NCBI RefSeq assembly: GCF_900105785.1
Contig: NZ_LT629799.1
Coordinates: 2,480,001 to 2,544,000, forward strand
Origin: Microlunatus sagamiharensis
GTDB lineage: Bacteria; Actinomycetota; Actinomycetes; Propionibacteriales; Propionibacteriaceae
DNA: 64,000 nt
Direction: 5' to 3'
The notes under the pieces were generated by a model that was given only the letters and a program-made list of their open reading frames with translations, was not told the origin of the DNA and ran no database searches. Positions 58,619-64,000 of this stretch are shown piece by piece (the first letter of the stretch is position 1; each line of letters opens with the position of its first letter). Made by a program: the position numbers and the translations under genes.

Positions 58619-58624
58619 TATGCT
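58619..58624 (+). promoter_or_regulatory. Candidate -10 element (TATGCT) of the DEAD-box helicase gene
   Basis: TATGCT fits TAnnnT, with CTTCAA 16 bases upstream as a possible -35. It lies 64 or more bases before the possible starts, leaving a long 5' leader, as is common for cold-shock-type RNA helicase genes. The region at 58492-58687 otherwise holds nothing I can assign. Confidence 0.4.
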
Positions 58625-58687
58625 GGTTCCATCAGCTTGCTTCCACTCCTGCCGCAAGCAGTCCGCACGTCGTAGCCCTCGGGCTCC

Positions 58688-60262
58688 GTGCGTGGCGCCT
58701 CCGAGAAGAGCTCGGGCCGGGTGTCGGCGGGAAACCACGGACGGATCTCCTTGACCCAGCACGACTTCAGCACGCTCGGCGTGCCCGCGTCCCTCGTCGG
58801 CGTCCTCGCCGAGCGCGACATCACCACCCCCACCCCCATCCAGGCCGCCACGCTGCCCGACTCCCTCGCCGGGCGCGACGTCCTCGGCCGCGGCCGCACG
58901 GGCTCCGGCAAGACGTACGCCTTCCTGCTGCCCCTGGTCGCCCGCCTGTCGGCGACCTCGCCGCGCCGCCGGCCGGGCGCTCCTCGGGCCCTGATCCTGG
59001 CCCCCACGCGTGAGCTCGTCGGCCAGATCGAGGCGGCGCTCGCGCCGCTCGCCGCCACCACCGGCCTCACCTCCCGCACCGTCTTCGGCGGTGTCAGCCA
59101 GGGCCCGCAGGTCACCGCGCTGCGCAAGGGCGTCGACATCGTCATCGCCTGTCCCGGGCGCCTCGAGGACCTCGTCAAGCAGGGCCACGCCTCGCTCGGC
59201 GGCATCGAGGTCACGATCATCGACGAGGCCGACCACATGGCCGACCTGGGCTTCCTCCCGGTCGTCCGCCGCCTGCTCGACCAGACGCCGCGCGACGGCC
59301 AGCGCCTGCTGTTCTCGGCCACGCTCGACGCGCAGGTCGACGTGCTCGTGAAGCGCTTCCTCCACGACGCCGTCGTGCACGAGGCCGACTCGGCGCAGTC
59401 CCCGGTCTCGACCATGACCCACCACGTCCTGCACGTGGACCGCGAGCAGCGCTTCGGCGTGCTCGCCGACCTGGCCAGCGCGCCGGGCCGCACGGTCGTC
59501 TTCACCCGCACCAAGCACGGCGCCAAGGCACTCGCCCGCCAGCTCAACGCCAAGGGCATCCCGACGGTCGACCTGCACGGCAACCTGAGCCAGAACGCCC
59601 GTACGCGGAACATGGACGCCTTCCACAGCGGCAGAGCCACGACCCTCGTCGCGACCGACATCGCCGCCCGCGGGATCCACGTCGACGACGTGGCCCTCGT
59701 CGTCCACGCCGACCCGCCCGTCGAGCACAAGGCCTACACGCACCGCTCCGGGCGTACGGCCCGCGCGGGCAGCGACGGCACCGTCGTCACGCTGGCCACC
59801 GGCGAGCAGCTGCGCGAGGTGCGTTCGCTGACCAAGGCCGCCGGCATCTCGCCGACGACCAGCCGCGTCCAGGGCACCCACGACCCCGTCCTCAGCGAGC
59901 TCGCGCCGGGCGAGCGCAGCCTCCCCGGCGGCCTCACCGTCGCCGTCTCGAGCGACAGCGGTGCGGGCGAGTCCCGCCCGCGCAGCGGCGGCAACGGTGG
60001 CGGCGGTCGCCGTCGTGGCGGCAGCGGCAGCGGCAGCGGTGGCGGCCCGCCCAAGGCCGCGGCGCAGCCGAGCGGTCGCGGCAGCGGTCGTCCCGCGCGC
60101 AGCGCCGCCCCGGCCGCCAAGGGCCGCGGCACCGCCCGTCCGGCCGGTCGTCGTACCGGTGGCGGTTCGGGGAGCGGGTCGGGCAGCGCGCTCGCCTACT
60201 CCACGACCAGCGGTGGCTCCTCGCACTCCGCCGCCTCGTTCAGCAGCAAGGGCCGCCGCTAA
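58688..60262 (+). CDS. DEAD-box RNA helicase
   Basis: RNA helicase of up to 524 residues. Walker A-type motif I GRGRTGSGKT, Ia PTREL, motif II DEAD (179-182), motif III SAT (209-211), TDIAARGIH and HRSGRTARAG are all present. The C-terminal 100 residues are a low-complexity Gly/Arg/Ser tail that probably binds RNA. The start is uncertain: GTG 58688 gives the longest form, while GTG 58721 or TTG 58751 would start closer to the FSTLGVP core. It is soluble and probably acts in ribosome assembly or RNA decay. Confidence 0.93.
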   Translation: MRGASEKSSGRVSAGNHGRISLTQHDFSTLGVPASLVGVLAERDITTPTPIQAATLPDSLAGRDVLGRGRTGSGKTYAFLLPLVARLSATSPRRRPGAPRALILAPTRELVGQIEAALAPLAATTGLTSRTVFGGVSQGPQVTALRKGVDIVIACPGRLEDLVKQGHASLGGIEVTIIDEADHMADLGFLPVVRRLLDQTPRDGQRLLFSATLDAQVDVLVKRFLHDAVVHEADSAQSPVSTMTHHVLHVDREQRFGVLADLASAPGRTVVFTRTKHGAKALARQLNAKGIPTVDLHGNLSQNARTRNMDAFHSGRATTLVATDIAARGIHVDDVALVVHADPPVEHKAYTHRSGRTARAGSDGTVVTLATGEQLREVRSLTKAAGISPTTSRVQGTHDPVLSELAPGERSLPGGLTVAVSSDSGAGESRPRSGGNGGGGRRRGGSGSGSGGGPPKAAAQPSGRGSGRPARSAAPAAKGRGTARPAGRRTGGGSGSGSGSALAYSTTSGGSSHSAASFSSKGRR

Positions 60263-60265
60263 GCC

Positions 60266-60796
60266 CTAGGGTCCCGGCGGCGCGAGGGTCCACGCGACCT
60301 TCGCGTCGCCGTCCCAGCGGCGGCAGGCGCCGACGACGGTCTCCAGGTCGTCGACCTCACCCAGCGCCTGCACCACCGCGCCGAGCTCCTCCACAGGCAC
60401 CCGGCGCGCGAGGGTCACGTGCGGGGTCCAGCGCCCGGGCGCGAAGTGGCTGTCGTCCTCGACGCCGCACGCGGCGGCCACGCGGGCCTGGAGCGCGAGC
60501 AGCGCGGCGCTCACCACGACCTGCCGCACCACCACCAGCCGTCCGCGCCGCGGTCCGAAGACCAGCAGCGCGCCCAGCCGGAGGGGCAGCGCGAGCCCGC
60601 CCACGAGCGCCGGCAGCGCCGCGTCCACCTCGGCGGCCACCTGCGCGCCCGCCCACAACGTCACGTGCGGGCGGTGCGTCGGGCTGGGATCGACACGTCG
60701 CTCGGTCGGCAGCGACGCCTCCGCCAGGCGGTCCCACTCGGCCAGCACGGCCGCCTCCGACGCGGCGTCGAGCAGCAGCTCGACCGACTGCGTCAC
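60266..60796 (-). CDS. 2'-5' RNA ligase/phosphodiesterase-like protein (2H family)
   Basis: Protein of 176 residues with two HxT motifs (His44-Thr46 in RPHVTLW and His126-Thr128 in TPHVTLA), the signature of the 2H phosphoesterase superfamily. Members hydrolyse or form 2'-5' or cyclic phosphates. GTG 60796. Its stop lies 3 bases from that of the convergent helicase gene. Confidence 0.88.
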   Translation of the reverse strand: MTQSVELLLDAASEAAVLAEWDRLAEASLPTERRVDPSPTHRPHVTLWAGAQVAAEVDAALPALVGGLALPLRLGALLVFGPRRGRLVVVRQVVVSAALLALQARVAAACGVEDDSHFAPGRWTPHVTLARRVPVEELGAVVQALGEVDDLETVVGACRRWDGDAKVAWTLAPPGP

Positions 60797-60885
60797 GCGG
60801 CACCCGGGCCGACCACGGCCCCACTCGTCGGAGATCCCACGCCCGGAGCGTACGGGTGGCACCGTCCCCCTGCGACGATGACCGC

Positions 60886-61500
60886 ATGCGCCTGCAGGAC
60901 CTCCGTGCGCCCGAGACACCGGCGACGAGGGCGGCCCTCGAGCTCGCCACGGCCTGCCACACGCCGGCGCTGCTCAACCACGTGCTCCGCTCATGGCTGT
61001 GGGCGGAGGCCTTCGCCCTGCTCGAGGACCGCCACGGCGTCGACCACGAGCTGCTCCGGACCGCGGCCGTGCTGCACGACATCGGCCTGGTCGAGGCCTA
61101 CGACAACGTCGCGCTCTCCTACGAGGAGGCCGGGGGCCAGGTCGCCGTGGCGCTGACCGCCGGCGCCGGCTGGCCCGCCGAGCGCCGCCGGCGGGCGCTC
61201 GAGGTCGTCGTGCGGCACAACTGGCCGTCCGTGGACCCGGCCGTCGACGTCGAGGGGCACCTGCTCGAGGTGGCGACGGGCCTGGACATCAGCGGCGCAC
61301 GCCCCGACGCGCTGCCGGACGACCTCGTGGACGCGGTGCTGACGCGCCACCCGCGCCTGACCCTCGCCGAGGAGTTCGGGAGGCAGGTGAGCGACCAGGC
61401 GGCCCGCAAGCCCGGCACGGCAGCGCGACGGCTCGTCGACGGCGGGCTGCTCTCGAAGCTGGCGCACCACCCGCACGAAGGGCGTGCGGCGGCGCGGTAG
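60886..61500 (+). CDS. HD-domain phosphohydrolase
   Basis: Protein of 204 residues. The HD metal site is HD at residues 64-65 (AAVLHDIGLVEAYDN), with an upstream histidine in NHVLRSW (His32). It resembles HD domain-containing cyanamide hydratase-like and phosphohydrolase families. ATG 60886; a GTG at 60856 would lengthen it. Its substrate cannot be named from sequence. Confidence 0.85.
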   Translation: MRLQDLRAPETPATRAALELATACHTPALLNHVLRSWLWAEAFALLEDRHGVDHELLRTAAVLHDIGLVEAYDNVALSYEEAGGQVAVALTAGAGWPAERRRRALEVVVRHNWPSVDPAVDVEGHLLEVATGLDISGARPDALPDDLVDAVLTRHPRLTLAEEFGRQVSDQAARKPGTAARRLVDGGLLSKLAHHPHEGRAAAR

Positions 61501-61509
61501 CGCGCTGCC

Positions 61510-62499
61510 TCAGCCCGGCAGGACGCCCCCGAGCTCGTCCTCGACGTGCGCGCGGATGATCTCGTCGAACGACGTCTCGGCCCTGAACCCCAGCCCCTCG
61601 GCCCGCGAGGCGTCGAGCGCCCCGGCCCAGGTCTCGACGATGCGCATCACGGCAGGGTCCGGCTCGTGCCGGACGAGGCGTACGGCCCGCTCCCCCGCGA
61701 CCCGCCGCAGCGCCTCCAGCTGCTCGCCCACGGTGGCGCTGAGCCCGGGCATGGACAGCGTCCGGCGCGGCCCCACGAGGGCGGTGTCGAGCGTCGCCGC
61801 GCGCACCAGGAAGTCGACGGCCGAGCGCGGCGAGGCGAACCAGTGCCGCACCGTCTCCGGGACCGGCAGCACCGCCTCCTGCCCCACCAGGGGCTCGCGC
61901 AGGATCGAGGAGAAGAACCCGCTCGCGGCCGCGTTCGGCGCGCCCGGACGGATGCAGACCGTCGGCAGCCGGACCCCGACGCCGTCGCAGAAGCCGCGCC
62001 GCGTCCAGTCGGCCAGCAGCAGCTCGCCGATCGCCTTCTGCGTCCCGTACGAGGTCAGCGGCGTCTGGTGGAAGTCCTCGGGGATCGGCAGCGGCAGCGG
62101 CGCCCCGTAGACGGCGATGGAGGACGTGAGCACCAGGCGCGGCGTGCGGCCCTCGGTCTCGTGCGACGTGCGGACCGCGTCGAGTAGGGCGCGCGTCCCG
62201 TCGAGGTTGACGCGGTAGCCGAGGTCGAGGTCGGTCTCGGCCTGGCCGGAGACGACGGCGGCGAGGTGGAAGACGACGTCGGGACGCCCGGCCACGAGTC
62301 GGTCGGCGACCCCGTCCGCGGCCAGGTCGGCGGCGACCAGGTCCACCGTGCCGGCGAACCCGTCGGGTGCCGTCGGGGCGACGACGTCGGTCAGCGTGAG
62401 GTGCTCGACCGCGGCCTCCCCCAGCGAACCGTCACCCACCAGCCGCGCGACGAGCTTGCGGCCGAGCATGCCGGCCGCGCCGGTGACCAGGACGTGCAC
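61510..62499 (-). CDS. NAD-dependent epimerase-like dehydrogenase, DenD (D-erythronate dehydrogenase) type
   Basis: Extended SDR of 329 residues. VLVTGAAGMLGRKLVARL, SSIAVYG, TSYGTQKAIGELLLADWTRRGF and RPGAPNAAASGFFSSILREPL closely match D-erythronate dehydrogenase (DenD), which oxidises D-erythronate to 2-oxo-tetronate. Catalytic Tyr is in SYGTQK. The partner genes (DenK/OtnK kinase, OtnC) are not in the window. GTG 62499. Confidence 0.87.
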   Translation of the reverse strand: MHVLVTGAAGMLGRKLVARLVGDGSLGEAAVEHLTLTDVVAPTAPDGFAGTVDLVAADLAADGVADRLVAGRPDVVFHLAAVVSGQAETDLDLGYRVNLDGTRALLDAVRTSHETEGRTPRLVLTSSIAVYGAPLPLPIPEDFHQTPLTSYGTQKAIGELLLADWTRRGFCDGVGVRLPTVCIRPGAPNAAASGFFSSILREPLVGQEAVLPVPETVRHWFASPRSAVDFLVRAATLDTALVGPRRTLSMPGLSATVGEQLEALRRVAGERAVRLVRHEPDPAVMRIVETWAGALDASRAEGLGFRAETSFDEIIRAHVEDELGGVLPG

Positions 62500-62511
62500 G
62501 CCCGTCCCCGC

Positions 62512-63474
62512 TCAGCGCAGCAGCGGGTCGACCGCGGCGGCGACGAAGACCAGGGCGAGGTAGGAGTTCGACCAGTGGAAGAGCCGCATCGGGCGCAGCG
62601 CGGCGTCGGTCAGGCCGGCGCGGGCCCGGTTGTAGAGCTGCACCGCCTCGACGAGGAAGACCAGCCCGGCGATTCCGGCGACCGAGGGGTAGAGCCACCC
62701 GGTCTGGGCGACGGGCCACAGCGCGAGGGAGACCAGCACGGTCACGACGCTGTAGACCAGGATCTGGCGGGCGACCGCGGGCGCGGAGCGCACGACCGGC
62801 AGCATCGGCACGTCGGCCGCGGCGTAGTCGGCGCGGTAGCGGAAGGCCAGCGCCCAGGTGTGCGGCGGGGTCCAGAAGAAGACGATCGCGAACAGCACGA
62901 ACGGCGCCAGCGCGATCTGGCCGGTCACCGCGGTCCAGCCGATCAGCGGCGGGAAGCAGCCGGCGATCCCGCCCCAGACGATGTTCTGGGGGGTGCGGCG
63001 CTTGAGCAGCATCGTGTAGACGAAGACGTAGAACGCGTTGGCCCCGAGGGCGAGCCCGGCGGAGAGCCAGTTGACGCCGAGGCCCAGCACGAGGGTGGCG
63101 GCGACGCCGAGCACGGCGCCGAACACCGTGGCCGCGCGCGGCCCGACCATGTGGCGCGGCAGCGCACGGCGCCGCGTACGGCGCATGCGCTCGTCGATGT
63201 CGCGGTCGAGGACGCAGTTGAAGACGTTGGCGCTGGCCGCCGCGAAGCAGCCGCCGAGCATGGTGAGCGCGACGAGCGCGAGCGGCGGGACCCCACGTGC
63301 TGCGAGGAACATCGCCGGCACGGTCGTCACCAGCAGGAGCTCGATGATCCGCGGCTTGGTCAGGTTGACGTACGCGGAGAGGACGTCGCGCGCCGTGGTC
63401 CGGGCTGCGTCGCGCTCCTCGGCGGCCGAGCCACCCGCCGCGGCGGCGTCGCCGGTCAGGTCCAGGGCGCTCAC
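62512..63474 (-). CDS. ctaB: Protoheme IX farnesyltransferase (heme O synthase) CtaB
   Basis: Membrane prenyltransferase of 320 residues with eight to nine segments. The UbiA motif region SANVFNCVLDRDIDERMRRTRRR (83-102) and the second motif RYRADYAAADVPML are present. It attaches farnesyl to heme B, giving heme O for CtaA. GTG 63474. It is divergent from transketolase, the usual actinobacterial order. Confidence 0.95.
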   Translation of the reverse strand: MSALDLTGDAAAAGGSAAEERDAARTTARDVLSAYVNLTKPRIIELLLVTTVPAMFLAARGVPPLALVALTMLGGCFAAASANVFNCVLDRDIDERMRRTRRRALPRHMVGPRAATVFGAVLGVAATLVLGLGVNWLSAGLALGANAFYVFVYTMLLKRRTPQNIVWGGIAGCFPPLIGWTAVTGQIALAPFVLFAIVFFWTPPHTWALAFRYRADYAAADVPMLPVVRSAPAVARQILVYSVVTVLVSLALWPVAQTGWLYPSVAGIAGLVFLVEAVQLYNRARAGLTDAALRPMRLFHWSNSYLALVFVAAAVDPLLR

Positions 63475-63763
63475 AGGTTGAACTCTCTCACGTCGGGCAC
63501 CGTCGACCCACCGGACGGCGGTGCGTGTGCCCCGCCAGCGTAGGACGGCCGGCCCCCGCTCCCCAGGCCTGCGCGGTGTGGTCTACGTCGTACGGGCGGT
63601 GACGCCCGCACGACAGGTCGGGGACGTCGTGGTGAGTGGTCGGTGTCCACGCGGGTAGGCCCTGTGCTGTGACGCACCCCGCTCGATAAGGTCGGGGGGT
63701 CGGAGTCGCCGGCGCAACCGCGGTCGGCGCCCGCCTGCTGCTCGCATCCCGGAAGGATCGCTC
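63475..63763. promoter_or_regulatory. Divergent promoter region of ctaB and transketolase
   Basis: These 289 bases hold no gene. TAAGGT (63687-63692) fits a -10 element for the rightward transketolase gene, leaving a 5' leader of about 65 bases. The strong ribosome binding site GGAAGGA lies at 63751-63757. No operator can be assigned. Confidence 0.45.
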
Positions 63764-64000
63764 GTGACCGACACCCAGACCACCTCCCCGACCCAGGACG
63801 ACATCTTCCCGGAGGGGTGGACCGACCTCGACACCAAGGCCGTGGACACCATCCGCGTCCTGGCCGCCGACGCGGTGCAGAAGGTGGGCAACGGGCACCC
63901 CGGGACGGCGATCAGCCTCGCCCCGGTCGCGTACCTGCTCTTCCAGAAGGTCATGCGTCACAACCCGGCCGAGCCGCACTGGCCGGGCCGCGACCGCTTC
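63764..64000 (+). CDS. tkt: Transketolase, N-terminal fragment cut by the window edge
   Basis: The first 79 codons of transketolase are seen, from GTG 63764 to the end of the window. The N-terminal thiamine-diphosphate domain start is clear: TDLDTKAVDTIRVLAADAVQKVGNGHPGTAISLAPVAYLLFQKVMRHNP. The enzyme links glycolysis and the pentose phosphate pathway. A strong GGAAGGA site precedes it. The gene continues beyond base 64000. Confidence 0.95.
   Translation, partial: MTDTQTTSPTQDDIFPEGWTDLDTKAVDTIRVLAADAVQKVGNGHPGTAISLAPVAYLLFQKVMRHNPAEPHWPGRDRF

Noticed and set aside
59961-60269. Alternative plus-strand frame at the end of the helicase gene
   Set aside because: It is an alanine/arginine/proline-rich shadow of the Gly/Arg-rich C-terminal tail.

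Overview
The window is 64 kb of very GC-rich DNA from an actinobacterium. Third codon positions are overwhelmingly G or C, and many genes start with GTG through 4-base ATGA or GTGA overlaps. It carries an actinobacterial sufRBD-Rieske-CSU-DUF59 operon, ctaA and ctaB, an F420-type LLM oxidoreductase, C50-carotenoid genes and the start of transketolase. The gene order around suf, the ABC pair, ctaA, ctaB and tkt is typical of actinobacteria. Propionibacteriales (Nocardioides/Microlunatus-like) is my guess only. I found no tRNA, rRNA, CRISPR array or complete insertion sequence.

Layout. 45-3114: a carotenoid cluster (CrtI/CrtD-type desaturase and CruF-type hydratase, divergent from a UbiA-type lycopene elongase) that suggests bacterioruberin-like C50 pigments. 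3327-4547: an MFS exporter. 4741-6021: an orphan gene of unknown function in a visibly AT-richer island. 6224-25368: the most striking region. It has a leftward unit of 14 genes joined by 12 four-base overlaps and one 2-base gap, and a divergent rightward unit of four genes. Between them lies a 261-bp control region with two copies of a TTGTCGACAA-type operator, and the leftward unit encodes its own FadR/FCD-type GntR regulator. The leftward unit encodes a complete Opp-type ABC importer, an SDR, two Gfo/Idh/MocA dehydrogenases, a TldD/TldE metalloprotease pair, two tandem DUF4438 proteins and an LLM oxidoreductase. The rightward unit encodes a D-2-hydroxyacid dehydrogenase, a DapA-like aldolase, an SDR and an aminotransferase. 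I read this as one uptake-and-catabolism system for an unidentified peptide-like or amino-acid-derived compound.

25373-28757: two regulator/target pairs with visible operators (an MmyB-like HTH regulator with a quinone-reductase-like oxidoreductase, and a MarR regulator with a VOC protein) and a lipoprotein. 28851-36339: a LacI-regulated glycoside locus (GH1 enzyme, sugar ABC importer without its own ATPase, LacI repressor, GH2 enzyme). 36486-40370: a secreted Ig-like protein, an epimerase, a small membrane protein and a two-gene dehydrogenase/isomerase operon. 40502-43114: a P-type ATPase homologue whose phosphorylation motif is degenerate. 43145-46031: stress or redox genes, a MarR regulator and a DMT exporter.

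46043-54077: a MazEF-like toxin-antitoxin pair and an acetyltransferase downstream of the suf operon, which has a candidate IdeR/DtxR iron box ahead of sufR. 54284-64000: an ATP-dependent DNA ligase, an ABC-2 exporter with heme A synthase, an ABM-like membrane protein, a DEAD-box helicase, a 2'-5' RNA ligase-like protein, an HD-domain protein, a DenD-like dehydrogenase, heme O synthase and the 5' end of transketolase, which is cut by the window edge.
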